Made by a program: the position numbers and the translations under genes. From NCBI GenBank assembly GCA_035316885.1, contig DATHII010000063.1, positions 1-38,083 of the forward strand: 38,083 nucleotides of DNA, read 5' to 3'. Source of the stretch: DASRTE01 sp035316885 (GTDB lineage Bacteria; Actinomycetota; Actinomycetes; Jiangellales; Jiangellaceae). The notes beneath the pieces are model-generated. The model saw only the letters and a list, made by a program, of their open reading frames with translations, made no database searches and was not told the origin of the DNA. Below are positions 1-7,955 of this stretch, piece after piece (the stretch's first letter is position 1; each line of letters begins with the position of its first letter).

Positions 1-103
1 CCGGGAACTCGCCAGGCACCTCCAGCTCGGCGCAGATCTTGTCCAGCGCGGCGCGTAGCCGCGCGGCGTCGTCGGCGACCAGGCGCAGGTGTCGGCTCGG
101 CAT
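1..103 (-). CDS. RNB-domain ribonuclease, N-terminal fragment cut by window edge
   Basis: Only the first 34 residues are present, beginning MPSRHLRLVADDAARLRAAL and ending GEFP at the window edge. The N-terminus MPxRHxR followed by an LRAAL...ELxVPxxFP segment is how actinobacterial RNB (RNase II/R-like) exoribonucleases that I recall begin. The catalytic domain itself lies outside the window, so the call rests on this short N-terminal similarity and on context. It is the last gene visible in the leftward operon and follows the RNase H/phosphatase gene by 39 bp. A second in-frame ATG lies 12 bp upstream (115); the inner ATG is preferred because it matches the family N-terminus. No clear ribosome binding site is visible for either. 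Confidence 0.55.
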   Translation of the reverse strand, partial: MPSRHLRLVADDAARLRAALDKICAELEVPGEFP

Positions 104-142
104 GGTTCGAACCATACGGGCCGGCCGATCACGGTGGCGTCG

Positions 143-1291
143 TCAGGGAACCCGGCTGAACCCCACCAGCGACGTCGTGCCGTCGCCGTAGACGTGCAAC
201 TCCGTGATGGAACCGGGCGCCGGCTGCATCCGAAACATCGCCTCCGCCGGCGCGCTCAGCCCCAGTCGAACCAGGGCCCGGACCGGCATCGAGTGGGTTA
301 CGACGACCACTGCCTGGCCTGGGTACCGGGCCAGTGTCCGGTCGCGAGCCGCCGCCACACGTCGCACCATCGCGTCCAGCGGCTCACCGCCTGGCGGTGC
401 GGCCTCAGTCGATGAGAGCCACGCGGTGAGCTCGACCGGATAGCGCTCCCCCACCTCGGCGAAGGTCAGGCCGTCCCACTTCCCGAATGCGCATTCCCGC
501 CATCCTTCGTCGACGCTGACCTCGAGCCCGATCTCGGCCGCGACGATCTGTGCGGTCTCCCGGGCCCGCAGCATCGGCGAGGCCACCAGGGCCGCAGCGT
601 CGCTACCGGCCAGCGCCCGCGCGGCCTGGGCGGCCTGCTCGCGTCCGGCGGCGTCCAACGGCGGGCCGTCGACGTCGGATCCGCTGAACCGCTTGGCCGC
701 AGTCAGTGCGGTCTGTCCGTGGCGGACCAGGATCAGCCTGGTCGGCACGCCGAGCTCCGCTGCCCACCCGACCAACCGGTTCGGCGGCTCGGTCGGCTCA
801 GGCAGCGGCTCTGGCTCCGCGACGGGCTCGCGTGCCCTTTCGCCGGCCGGGAGATCGCCGTCGAGGGCGGCGTTCACGAGCCGGTCGGCGGCGGCGTTCC
901 GCGAGCGCGGCACCCAGACGTATGTCACCCGACCGTGCGGGAAGGCCTGACGCGCATCCAGTGCCAGGCGCTGGAGACTCGTGTTCTTCACCTTCCAGCG
1001 CCCGGCCATCTGCTCGACGACGAGCTTCGAGTCCAGACGAGCCTCGACGGTGGCCTCCGGATCGATCTCGCGGGCGGCCCGGAGCCCGGCGATCAGACCC
1101 CGGTACTCGGCGACGTTGTTGGTCGCGACACCCAGCGTCTCGGCCGTCTCGGCGAGCACCTCTCCGGTCTCGGGGTCGCGGACCAGCGCCCCGAACGCCG
1201 CCGGCCCGGGGTTGCCGCGCGACCCGCCGTCGGCCTCGACGATCAGCCGTGGCCGTCCGCCCGAGTCGCCTGGTCGGGCTCGGGCGTTCAC
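143..1291 (-). CDS. Bifunctional RNase H-like / acid phosphatase fusion (Rv2228c type)
   Basis: The 382-residue protein has two domains. The N-terminal RNase HI-like domain (about residues 14-145) keeps its acidic catalytic set: Asp21 in EADGGSRGNPGPA, Glu62 in VAEYRG, Asp87 in LDSK and Asp136 in RNAAAD. It should cut the RNA strand of RNA:DNA hybrids. A proline/glutamate-rich linker (about 148-172) joins it to a histidine-phosphatase domain (about 184-382) with the catalytic RHG at His190-191 and a second His in VVVTHSMPVRAL. The fusion is the one known from M. tuberculosis Rv2228c, where the phosphatase part is linked to alpha-ribazole phosphate hydrolysis. The GTG start overlaps the stop of the zinc-ribbon gene (GTGA), implying translational coupling. 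The frame stays open far upstream of this GTG, but that extension overlaps two other genes and is not protein-like. Confidence 0.9.
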   Translation of the reverse strand: MNARARPGDSGGRPRLIVEADGGSRGNPGPAAFGALVRDPETGEVLAETAETLGVATNNVAEYRGLIAGLRAAREIDPEATVEARLDSKLVVEQMAGRWKVKNTSLQRLALDARQAFPHGRVTYVWVPRSRNAAADRLVNAALDGDLPAGERAREPVAEPEPLPEPTEPPNRLVGWAAELGVPTRLILVRHGQTALTAAKRFSGSDVDGPPLDAAGREQAAQAARALAGSDAAALVASPMLRARETAQIVAAEIGLEVSVDEGWRECAFGKWDGLTFAEVGERYPVELTAWLSSTEAAPPGGEPLDAMVRRVAAARDRTLARYPGQAVVVVTHSMPVRALVRLGLSAPAEAMFRMQPAPGSITELHVYGDGTTSLVGFSRVP

Positions 1292-2031
1292 AGCCCCGAC
1301 TCGGCCGTGCGGACCTGGATCCGCCGGCACTCCTCGCAGCGGAGGACGGCGTCGGGAGCGGCGGCCCGGATCCTGGCGAGGTCGGCAGGGTCGATGGTGA
1401 TGCGGCACCCCTCGCACCGGCGTTGGCGGATCTCGACGGCGCCGATGCCGCCCCGGTCGGCACGGATCTTGTCGTAGAGCGACAGCAGGTCGGCCGGAAT
1501 GTCCGCCACGACGGCCGCGCGCTGCTGTCGGGCCGACTCGGTGTCGTTGTCGATCTCTTCCCATGCAGCGTCGCGAGCACGCTGGACCTCCTGCGCACGG
1601 CGGCCGACGTCCTCGCGTTCGGTCTCCAGGTGGGACGAGCGCTTCCTCGCCTCCTCGAGCCGTTCCATGACATCGAGCTCGGCCTCTTCGAGCACACTCT
1701 GTCGCCGCTCCAGCGAGGCGATCTCGCTCTGCAGATTCTCCAGCTCTTTCGGCGATGACACCTGGCCGTTGTCGAGGCGCCGCAGGTCGCGGTCCTTGCG
1801 CTGGCGGACCTGCTCGACGTCCGCGTCGGCGCGGCGCTCCTCGCGGTCGAGATCGGCGATCTCGGTGGTGACGGCGACCCCGGCGTCGCGGAGCTTCATG
1901 TGCTCGGCCGCGAGGGCTGCCAACTCGGCCACCTCTGGAAGGCTGTTGCGTCGGTAGGCGAGCTGGCCGAGCGCGTGATCGACGGCCTGTAGATCGAGCA
2001 GGCGTTGCTGCGCGGCGGGATCGGCGTTCAG
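1288..2031 (-). CDS. Coiled-coil zinc-ribbon protein (Rv2229c/CT398 type)
   Basis: The protein has 247 residues. Residues about 10-180 are charged and heptad-like (LEETERxD style segments such as LENLQSEIASLERRQSVLEE), predicting a long antiparallel coiled coil. The C-terminus carries two CxxC pairs (RRCEGCRI and LRCEECRRI) forming a C4 zinc ribbon. This is the family of M. tuberculosis Rv2229c and chlamydial CT398, whose members are thought to act as adaptors; no enzymatic activity is expected. The length matches the mycobacterial protein. The likely start is a CTG at 2031 overlapping the Nif3-like stop (CTGA), with GAGGAGGGGAG about 7 bases upstream; no ATG, GTG or TTG is well placed nearby. 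It sits between the Nif3-like and RNase H genes, an order also found in mycobacteria. Confidence 0.85.
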   Translation of the reverse strand: MNADPAAQQRLLDLQAVDHALGQLAYRRNSLPEVAELAALAAEHMKLRDAGVAVTTEIADLDREERRADADVEQVRQRKDRDLRRLDNGQVSSPKELENLQSEIASLERRQSVLEEAELDVMERLEEARKRSSHLETEREDVGRRAQEVQRARDAAWEEIDNDTESARQQRAAVVADIPADLLSLYDKIRADRGGIGAVEIRQRRCEGCRITIDPADLARIRAAAPDAVLRCEECRRIQVRTAESGL

Positions 2032-3185
2032 CGGTGGCTCCCCTCCTCGGGCCGGGGTGCGGTGTGCATGGTCCACGGGTCCGTCGGCGTCGTCGACACC
2101 CGAGTCTCCACCGTAGTGCCAGCGTCCGAGAGGACGTCTTCCAGCCGGCCTGCCGCGTCGGCCAGCCAGGGCCACTCGCTGGCCCAGTGAGCGACGTCGA
2201 CGAGGGCGGGTCGGCCGTCCTCGCGCGACTCCGACACCGGATGGTGCCGGAGGTCGGCCGTGACGTAGGCGTCGACGCCCGCCGCCCGCGCGGCGCCGAG
2301 CAGCGAGTCGCCGGCTCCGCCACAGACCGCGACGGTGTGGACCGGTGCATCGGGATCGCCGGCCGTCCGCACGCCGCCGGACGTCGCCGGCAGAGATCGG
2401 GCCACCCTGTCGGCGAACGCTCTCAAGGGATCTGGTCGGTCCAGCCGGCCGATCCGCCCGATTCCGGTCCGGCCCGGCTCCCCTGCCAGCTCGTAGACGT
2501 CATACGCAGGTTCCTCGTAGGGGTGGGCGGCGAGGAGCGCCGCCACAACCGCAGGCCGCGCCGCACGCGGTAGGACGGTCTCGACCCGCGCCTCGGTGAC
2601 CCGCTCCACAGCGCCGACGGACCCGATCGTCGGGCTCGTGCCCGGACCTGGTCGGAAGGTGCCGGTCCCGACCACCGTCCACGCGCAGCGGTCGTAGGCT
2701 CCGATCCGCCCGGCTCCCGCAGCCGTCACCGCGTCGAGGACCCGCTCGGCGTGGGGCTCCGGCACGAACACCACCAGTTTGTCGACCGGCGCGGCTGGCC
2801 GCGGTTCGAGCGGCCGGAGGTCGAGCAGTCCGAGAGCGGCCGCCAAGGCGTCCGACACGCCCGGTTCGGCGCTGTCGGCGTTCGTGTGCGCCACGTGCAG
2901 CGCGACACCGCCGGCGAGCAGGCGGTGGACCACCCGCCCCTTCGGTGTGGTGGCGGCGACGCCGTGGACCGGACGCAGGAACAGCGGGTGGTGGGTGACC
3001 AGCAGATCGGCTCCCCACTGCAGGGCCTCGTCGGCCACCACCGACACCGGGTCGACCGCGAACAGGATCCGCCGGACCTCGGCACCCGGGTCACCGCAGA
3101 CCAGCCCGACGGCGTCCCACGGCTCGGCGCGAGCGGGATCGTAGAGGTGGTCCAACGCCGCCACGACGTCGACGAGACTCGGCAC
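2028..3185 (-). CDS. Nif3-like dinuclear metal-centre protein (YbgI/YqfO family)
   Basis: The protein has 385 residues. The two Nif3 halves are split by an inserted PII/CutA-like middle domain, as in B. subtilis YqfO and M. tuberculosis Rv2230c. Visible metal-ligand segments are LLVTHHPLFLRPV and HTNADSAEPG in the first half and VDVAHWASEW near the C-terminus. The inserted segment runs roughly from DKLVVFVPE to HPYEEPAYDVYE. Some databases name the family GTP cyclohydrolase 1 type 2, but the cellular substrate is unsettled. The GTG at 3185 puts the family-typical VPSLVDVVAALD at the N-terminus. An alternative GTG at 3230 would overlap the DUF1304 stop (GTGA) and add 15 residues that look non-native. 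Confidence 0.87.
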   Translation of the reverse strand: MPSLVDVVAALDHLYDPARAEPWDAVGLVCGDPGAEVRRILFAVDPVSVVADEALQWGADLLVTHHPLFLRPVHGVAATTPKGRVVHRLLAGGVALHVAHTNADSAEPGVSDALAAALGLLDLRPLEPRPAAPVDKLVVFVPEPHAERVLDAVTAAGAGRIGAYDRCAWTVVGTGTFRPGPGTSPTIGSVGAVERVTEARVETVLPRAARPAVVAALLAAHPYEEPAYDVYELAGEPGRTGIGRIGRLDRPDPLRAFADRVARSLPATSGGVRTAGDPDAPVHTVAVCGGAGDSLLGAARAAGVDAYVTADLRHHPVSESREDGRPALVDVAHWASEWPWLADAAGRLEDVLSDAGTTVETRVSTTPTDPWTMHTAPRPEEGSHR

Positions 3186-3226
3186 CTGCCGGACCCTACC
3201 CGCCGGGCGCGCGGATTCGCCGCCCG

Positions 3227-3601
3227 TCACACCAGCGACGCCACCAGCACGAGCAGCGGCGGCGCGGCCTGGGCCATCGCGCCGCGCCACATGCGGCGCT
3301 CGGAGATGTACAGAACGAGGCCCGCCGCCACCATGCAGGCGCAGCAGAACAGCACCAGGGTATGGCCCACGGTCTCGTCGCCCAGGTGGAGCGTGACCAC
3401 GCCCCCGATCGCCCCGGCGCCGAGGAACACGTTGTACCAACCCTGGTTGAAAGCCCAGAGCTGCACCACGGGGACATGCTCGGGCCGGACTCGGAAGATC
3501 CGGTAGACCGCCGGGCGCTGGAACAGGAGGCTCTCCATGATCCAGATGCCGACGTGACCGAGCCCGGCCACAACCGCGAAGATCTGTGCGACTGCATTCA
3601 C
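3227..3601 (-). CDS. DUF1304 small integral membrane protein
   Basis: The protein has 124 residues and four hydrophobic segments: about 5-25, 50-70, 72-95 and 105-122. Between the first two lies a conserved-looking MESLLFQRP...VYRIFRV stretch, then a FNQGWYNVFLG motif typical of the DUF1304 (YqjF-like) family of small bacterial membrane proteins. Function is unknown. The start is GTG with no obvious ribosome binding site. It is the first gene of the leftward run, and its stop overlaps an alternative start of the Nif3-like gene. Whether it truly belongs to the same transcript is inferred from spacing alone. Confidence 0.8.
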   Translation of the reverse strand: MNAVAQIFAVVAGLGHVGIWIMESLLFQRPAVYRIFRVRPEHVPVVQLWAFNQGWYNVFLGAGAIGGVVTLHLGDETVGHTLVLFCCACMVAAGLVLYISERRMWRGAMAQAAPPLLVLVASLV

Positions 3602-3629
3602 GGTGATCAGTATGGAGTCGAGCGCCGCA

Positions 3630-4286
3630 CTAGGACTGGACGCGCCTGAACCGCAGCAGCGCCCGGTACATGGCCTTGGGGGTGGGCGCGGCAGGCAACG
3701 GCTCGGCGTGCTCGGCTCGGAAGGCTTGGATCATGTAGGCGGCGAACCGTTTCCAGGTGGCGGGGGCGGCGTCACCGGTGGCGCTGACCACCCCGGCGTT
3801 GGCCATCAGGAGCATGACGAGATCTTCGGCGACGAAGTCGGCCCGCAGCCTGCCAGCGTTCATGGCGCGGTCGGCCAGCTGGACGAAGGCGTGGTATCCG
3901 CGGTCGCGTTCGGCCTCGAACTCCTTTGCGTTTGGGAACGTCAAGGTGAGCACGTGGGTGAAGCCGCGGTCGGCGGCCTGCATGGCGCACACGGTCTCGA
4001 CGTAGCTGCAGAAGCCGCGCCAGGGGTCGGGTTCGGCGAGAGCTCGTCCGACGGCGTCGGCGTAGGCGGTCATCCGGTCGGCGAACACCGCCGTGATCAG
4101 GTCCTCCCGGGTGGGGAACCGGCGGTAGAGGGTGGCCACCCCGACGTCGGCACGACGGGCCACGTCATTCATCGACACCTGCAGACCGTGCTCGGCGAAT
4201 GCTTCGCGGGCCGCGGCCAGGATGCGGGCGCGGTTGCGCTCGGCATCGGTACGAAGCGAGGTCGTCAGGGCGCGGGCTGTGCTCAT
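3630..4286 (-). CDS. TetR/AcrR-family transcriptional repressor
   Basis: The protein has 218 residues. The N-terminal helix-turn-helix (about residues 14-62) is canonical: RARILAAAREAFAEHG, then VARRADVGVATLYRRFPTRE. A C-terminal TetR-type ligand/dimer domain follows (segments like DRGFTHVLT and LVMLLMANAGVVSA). It is divergent from the MDR-family reductase gene, and two matching palindromes lie in the 97-bp gap. By analogy with divergent TetR pairs it most likely represses the reductase and itself and is released by a small substrate of that enzyme. The inducer cannot be read from the sequence. Confidence 0.9.
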   Translation of the reverse strand: MSTARALTTSLRTDAERNRARILAAAREAFAEHGLQVSMNDVARRADVGVATLYRRFPTREDLITAVFADRMTAYADAVGRALAEPDPWRGFCSYVETVCAMQAADRGFTHVLTLTFPNAKEFEAERDRGYHAFVQLADRAMNAGRLRADFVAEDLVMLLMANAGVVSATGDAAPATWKRFAAYMIQAFRAEHAEPLPAAPTPKAMYRALLRFRRVQS

Positions 4287-4300
4287 GTGACGATGCTAGC

Positions 4301-4326
4301 GGAACTGGAGTAGGTACTCCGGTTCC
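4301..4326. promoter_or_regulatory. Operator palindrome 1, TetR/reductase intergenic region
   Basis: This is an imperfect 26-bp inverted repeat. The left arm GGAACTGGAGTA mirrors the right arm TACTCCGGTTCC with one mismatched pair, around a GG centre. It lies 15 bp upstream of the TetR start, well placed to block both divergent promoters. The same core recurs inverted as palindrome 2. Confidence 0.75.
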
Positions 4327-4343
4327 AGTGTTAAGCTTCGCGT

Positions 4344-4365
4344 AACCGGAGCACCTATTCCAATT
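4344..4365. promoter_or_regulatory. Operator palindrome 2, TetR/reductase intergenic region
   Basis: The sequence AACCGGAGCACCTATTCCAA plus TT matches the reverse complement of palindrome 1 at nearly every position: CCGGAGCACCTATTCC here against CCGGAGTACCTACTCC. Centre-to-centre spacing is about 41 bp, close to four helical turns, so two dimers could sit on the same face. It lies just upstream of the reductase ribosome binding site (GAAGGAG). Confidence 0.7.
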
Positions 4366-4383
4366 AAGTCTGAAGGAGCATCA

Positions 4384-5325
4384 ATGCGCGCGATCACGAT
4401 GTCCGGATTTGGCGTCGACGCTGGCCCGGCCGAGCACCCGACTCCGTCGCCGGCACCCGGACAGGTCCTGGTCCGGGTGCATGCATCGTCGGTGAACGGC
4501 TTCGACGTCTCGGTTGCCGCCGGCTATCTACAGGGGATGATGGAACACCGCTTCCCCGTGGTCCTGGGCAAGGACTTCGCCGGCACCGTCGAAGCCGTCG
4601 GCGACGGCGTGTCCCGGTTCGGTGTCGGTGATCGGGTGTTCGGTGTGGTGATGCAGCCCTTCCTCGGCGACGGTGGGTTCGCCGAATACGTCGCCGTCGA
4701 CGCCCACGGGCCGATCACTGCCGTTCCCGACGGTCTCGACCTGACCACAGCCGGGGCGCTGGGCCTGGCCGGGGCGGCCGCGCACGACTCCGTGGCCGCC
4801 ATCGCACCAGTGTCCGGTGAAACCGTACTGATCAGCGGTGCAACCGGCGGTGTGGGCGCGATCGCGGTGCAGCTGGCCGCCGCAGTGGGCGCGACCGTGA
4901 TCGCCACCGCTACACCGGGCGAGGAAGCCAGTTTCGTGACCGGGTTCGGCGCCACGCACACCGTCGACTACACCGGAGATCTCGCCGCACAGGTCCGGGC
5001 CATCGCTCCGGACGGCGTGGACGCGGTGCTGCATCTGGCCGGTGACGGCACAGCCCTCTTCGCCCTGCTCGTCCCAGGTGGACGGCTGGCTTCGACGCTC
5101 GGTTTCACACCGGAGCAGACCAACGACCTGGGCGTCACCGTCACGACGATCATGGCCAACCCGGCGTCGTCCACTCTCGACGCTCTGGCGGTCAAGGCCG
5201 CGACCGCAGCCCTGCAGGTCCCGGTCACCCGCACCTACCCGCTGCACGAGGTACCGCAGGCCCTCGCCGACTTCCGTGGCGGAACCCTCGGCAAGCTCGC
5301 CGTCAATGTCGCGGCGGGGGAATGA
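4384..5325 (+). CDS. NAD(P)-dependent MDR-family reductase (zinc-free quinone oxidoreductase-like)
   Basis: The protein has 313 residues. A GroES-like fold (about 1-120, with VHASSVNGFDVSVAAGY and VLGKDFAGTVEAVG) precedes a Rossmann domain whose nucleotide motif is ISGATGGVGAIAVQLA (about residues 150-165). No catalytic zinc cysteine cluster is visible, so it belongs with the zinc-independent quinone reductase / enoyl reductase-like branch of the medium-chain dehydrogenase superfamily. It would reduce an electrophilic carbonyl or quinone with NADPH. GAAGGAG precedes the ATG by 5 bases. Two operator-like palindromes lie between it and the divergent TetR gene, so it is probably induced by its substrate or a related toxic compound. 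The exact substrate is unknown. Confidence 0.88.
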   Translation: MRAITMSGFGVDAGPAEHPTPSPAPGQVLVRVHASSVNGFDVSVAAGYLQGMMEHRFPVVLGKDFAGTVEAVGDGVSRFGVGDRVFGVVMQPFLGDGGFAEYVAVDAHGPITAVPDGLDLTTAGALGLAGAAAHDSVAAIAPVSGETVLISGATGGVGAIAVQLAAAVGATVIATATPGEEASFVTGFGATHTVDYTGDLAAQVRAIAPDGVDAVLHLAGDGTALFALLVPGGRLASTLGFTPEQTNDLGVTVTTIMANPASSTLDALAVKAATAALQVPVTRTYPLHEVPQALADFRGGTLGKLAVNVAAGE

Positions 5326-5377
5326 ATCGCGACTCGCTGGCGGGTGGATGTCCGAGATGGTCCGGTGGCCGCGACGT

Positions 5378-5413
5378 CTCTGCTGAGAGGCACTTGGAGA
5401 AGTGCCAGCAGAG
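5378..5413 (+). promoter_or_regulatory. Hairpin abutting the DUF998 ribosome binding site
   Basis: Two stacked 7-bp stems form one hairpin: CTCTGCT with AGCAGAG outside and GGCACTT with AAGTGCC inside. They are separated by a four-base bulge (GAGA) and a GGAG loop. The 3' arm runs into the GAGAGGAGAG ribosome binding site of the DUF998 gene. It could act as a terminator for the reductase gene 52 bp upstream or mask translation of the next gene; no T-run follows. Confidence 0.5.
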
Positions 5414-5424
5414 AGGAGAGGGCG

Positions 5425-6111
5425 ATGTCTCTGCAGGTCGCACTCCCAGCAGCGTCAACCACACCGACCACCCGCCTGCTGGCATCCGGCATCGTCGCCG
5501 GGCCACTGTTTCTCGTGGTGGTCTTGATCCAGGCGTTCACCCGCGAAGGGTTCGACCTGAGCCGCCACCCGCTCAGCCTGCTGAGTCTGGGGGACCTGGG
5601 GTGGATCCAGATCGCCAACTTCGTCGTGACCGGCCTGCTGTACATGGCGTGCGCCATCGGCATGCGGCGGGTGTTGCGGCCCGGCCGTAGCGGCACCTGG
5701 GGCCCATTGCTGATCGGTGTCTTTGGTGTCGGGCTGATCGTGGCCGGAGTCTTCGTCACCGACGCGGGCGCCGGGTTCCCGCCGGGTGCGCCGGCCGGGG
5801 CGCCCGAGCAGATCAGCTGGCACGGGGTCGTGCACAGCGTCGGGTTCGTGCTGGCGGTCTTCGGCATGATCGTCGGATGCCTGGTGTTCGTGCGCCGATT
5901 CGCCGCCCTCAAGTGGTGGGGTTGGGTCGCGGCCTGCGTTGCGACCGCGGTGACGGTCCTCGTGCTCATTTCCCAGCCTGACGTGGACGGTTACAGCCTG
6001 CGACTGGTGATCGCGTCGGCGATCCTGTTCGGATTCGTGGCTGCATTGGCGGCACGTGTGATTCGAGGGCTGCCGGACGCGGCCGCTACGTCCACCCGCG
6101 GCCGCGACTAG
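5425..6111 (+). CDS. DUF998 multipass membrane protein
   Basis: The protein has 228 residues. Roughly six hydrophobic segments are visible, for example LLASGIVAGPLFLVVVLIQA, IQIANFVVTGLLYMACAIG, LLIGVFGVGLIVAGVFVT, VVHSVGFVLAVFGMIVGCL, WVAACVATAVTVLVLI and LVIASAILFGFVAALAA. The pattern DLSRHPLSLLSLGDLGWIQ after the first helix is typical of the DUF998 family. Function is unknown. The ATG at 5425 is chosen because GAGAGGAGAG sits just upstream; an ATG at 5344 in the same frame would add residues encoded by the hairpin. It may be cotranscribed with the reductase upstream. Confidence 0.8.
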   Translation: MSLQVALPAASTTPTTRLLASGIVAGPLFLVVVLIQAFTREGFDLSRHPLSLLSLGDLGWIQIANFVVTGLLYMACAIGMRRVLRPGRSGTWGPLLIGVFGVGLIVAGVFVTDAGAGFPPGAPAGAPEQISWHGVVHSVGFVLAVFGMIVGCLVFVRRFAALKWWGWVAACVATAVTVLVLISQPDVDGYSLRLVIASAILFGFVAALAARVIRGLPDAAATSTRGRD

Positions 6112-6147
6112 AGACTTTTGGCTGTCATTATTCAAAGGAGAGCTCAC

Positions 6148-6960
6148 ATGAGAACGGTCACTTCGGCAGATGGCACGACCATCGCGTTCGACCAGTCAGG
6201 TGCGGGACCGGCGCTCATCCTCGTGGGTGGCATGTTCGAACAACGAGCGATGGACTCAGAGACCGCGCAACTCGCCGCACTACCCCTGCTGGCGAAGCAC
6301 TTCACCGTGGTTCACTACGACCGTCGGGGACGAGGCGACAGCACCGATACTCAGCCTTATGCGGTTGAGCGTGAAACTGAAGACATCGAAGCCCTGATCG
6401 ACGATGCGGGTGAGTCGGCGTTCGTCTTCGGGATCTCCTCCGGCGCGGCACTTGCCTTTGAGGCGGCGCTCGCGCTCGGCGGCAAGGTCAAGAAACTCGC
6501 GATGTACGAGGCGCCGTACAACGATGATGAAGCTGCCCGGCAGGCATGGAGGGGCTTCAGGACGCAACTCAGGAAGGCGCTCGCGGAAGGTCGCCGAGGC
6601 GATGCGGTAGGGCTGTTCATGACGTTGCTGGGCGTGCCCGCCGAACAGCTTGATGAGATGCGCCAGTATCCCATGTGGCCGATGTGGGAGGCGGTAGCGC
6701 CCACCATTGCCTATGATTCCGCCGTTCTGGGTGACGAAGCATCGGTTCCCACCGGGCGAGCGGCCCGGGTCGCTGTTCCTGCACTGATCATGGACGGCGG
6801 AGCGAGCTATCCGTTCATGCACATCGCAGCAACGGCACTGGCAAGCGCGACGCCCAATGCCCGGCACCGCACCTTGGAAGGTCAGACGCACGAGGTCGCC
6901 GCGGAGGCGATCGGTCCTGTGTTGGTGGAGTTCTTCAATTCCAACACGGCCATGGGGTAA
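6148..6960 (+). CDS. Alpha/beta-fold hydrolase
   Basis: The protein has 270 residues with the alpha/beta hydrolase pattern: an HYDRRGRGDS strand-turn (about residues 55-64), a nucleophile elbow GISSGAAL (about 94-101) and a C-terminal catalytic histidine in LEGQTHEVA (about residue 249). The oxyanion-side glycines are in LVGGMF. The ATG at 6148 has a strong AAAGGAGAG site. Base composition and codon use look less GC-extreme than the flanking core genes, as expected of transferred DNA. It lies immediately before the left copy of the tRNA-derived repeat. The substrate cannot be predicted. Confidence 0.85.
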   Translation: MRTVTSADGTTIAFDQSGAGPALILVGGMFEQRAMDSETAQLAALPLLAKHFTVVHYDRRGRGDSTDTQPYAVERETEDIEALIDDAGESAFVFGISSGAALAFEAALALGGKVKKLAMYEAPYNDDEAARQAWRGFRTQLRKALAEGRRGDAVGLFMTLLGVPAEQLDEMRQYPMWPMWEAVAPTIAYDSAVLGDEASVPTGRAARVAVPALIMDGGASYPFMHIAATALASATPNARHRTLEGQTHEVAAEAIGPVLVEFFNSNTAMG

Positions 6961-6975
6961 CAGGTCGTTCGCCTT

Positions 6976-7008
6976 GGTGGGCGCAACTGGTATCGAAACT
7001 GTTACCGC
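6976..7008. repeat. Left copy of a tRNA-Val 3'-end repeat (probable old attachment site)
   Basis: These 33 bp match positions 10507-10539 at 28 of 33 bases. The first 15 bases (GGTGGGCGCAACTGG) are identical, then ATCGAA is identical after one mismatch. The right copy is the 3' end of tRNA-Val(UAC), the usual target of tyrosine integrases. The simplest reading is a diverged att duplication left by an integration event. Confidence 0.6.
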
Positions 7009-7247
7009 TGGCTGGCCGCCCAGGCCCCGGCACTGTCCGACGCCCAGGTCGACGCCGCGGCCCTCATCTTGGCCGCCGTCGCCATCGAGTGCATGGCCCG
7101 GGAGGCGGCCAGCGCGACGCCTGACCTTGCGCGACGTCGAACGCCCCAGCTCATGTGGCACCTTGGGCGGTGCGAGATCAGGCGCTCTTGCGGGCGGGCC
7201 GACCGGGCTTACGCGACCACTCCCGCGCGAACCGCCCGTCTCGGCGG
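7009..7247. other. Non-coding or relic stretch after the left repeat
   Basis: No intact gene is supported here. In one plus-strand frame, starting inside the repeat, it reads RNWYRNCYRWLAAQAPALSD and then a short alanine-rich helix (AQVDAAALILAAVA) before degenerating. This resembles the tail of a small accessory protein, but there is no start codon or ribosome binding site, so it is treated as a relic. Confidence 0.3.
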
Positions 7248-7955
7248 CTACTGCTGCGCTGGCAGTGTGGCCGCGGCCTGCTCGATGAGTGCGGCCACCG
7301 CGGCCGGCTGCGACAGGTAGATGGCGTGGCTGCCCGAGACCTCGACCACGGTCGAGCCGGCCCGCTCGGACATGACCCGCTGCGCTGGCGGGGGAATCAT
7401 CCGGTCCTCGGTTGCCACCAGGTACCAGCTGGGCTTGGTTCGCCAGGCGGGCTCCGTGATGGACCCGCCAAGGGCGTCCACGCCCCACGGGACCTGCGAG
7501 TCGGCCATGAACGCGGCCTGCTCGGCAGGCAGGTCGCCGGCGAACGACGCCGCGAACTTCTTCCGGTCCAGGAACAGGAAGCCGTCCTTCGGCGGCAGGA
7601 TCGGTGGCACCGGCGCGCCGGGCGGCGGATCGGCGATAAGCGTGTTCACCGACTCGCCCGTGTCCGGGGCGAATGCCGCGATATAGACCAGCGCAGCCAC
7701 ATTCTCATGCGTGCCCGCCTCGGTGATGACGGCACCACCGTAGGAGTGGCCGACCAGCACGACCGGGCCGTCCTGTGCGTCGATGACCTGCCGCGTCGCG
7801 GCGACGTCCCCCTCGAGCGACAGAGTCGGGTTCTGTACGACGCTTACCTGGTGGCCGTTCTGCTTGAGCAGGTCGTAGACGGCCCGCCAGCCGGACCCGT
7901 CGGCGAAACCACCGTGCACGAGAACGACGTTCGCCACTGCCGAGCGTGCATCCAT
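7248..7955 (-). CDS. Alpha/beta hydrolase, hydroxynitrile lyase/methylesterase-like
   Basis: The protein has 235 residues. It starts with the oxyanion motif VVLVHGGFADGSGW. The nucleophile elbow VLVGHSYGGAVI lies at about residue 78, the acid in VATEDRMIPP at about 184, and the catalytic histidine in SGSHAIYLSQP at about 212. This spacing and compact length fit the small alpha/beta hydrolases related to plant methylesterases and hydroxynitrile lyases, which are common in actinobacterial accessory DNA. The ATG at 7955 is the best start although only a weak purine stretch precedes it. It lies inside the repeat-bounded island and is its most intact enzyme gene. The substrate is unknown. Confidence 0.85.
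   Translation of the reverse strand: MDARSAVANVVLVHGGFADGSGWRAVYDLLKQNGHQVSVVQNPTLSLEGDVAATRQVIDAQDGPVVLVGHSYGGAVITEAGTHENVAALVYIAAFAPDTGESVNTLIADPPPGAPVPPILPPKDGFLFLDRKKFAASFAGDLPAEQAAFMADSQVPWGVDALGGSITEPAWRTKPSWYLVATEDRMIPPPAQRVMSERAGSTVVEVSGSHAIYLSQPAAVAALIEQAAATLPAQQ

Noticed and set aside
143..2350. One 735-residue minus-strand open frame covering the RNase H/phosphatase region
   Set aside because: Only the part from 1291 onward is protein-like. The upstream part is Arg/Pro-rich shadow sequence overlapping the zinc-ribbon and Nif3-like genes.
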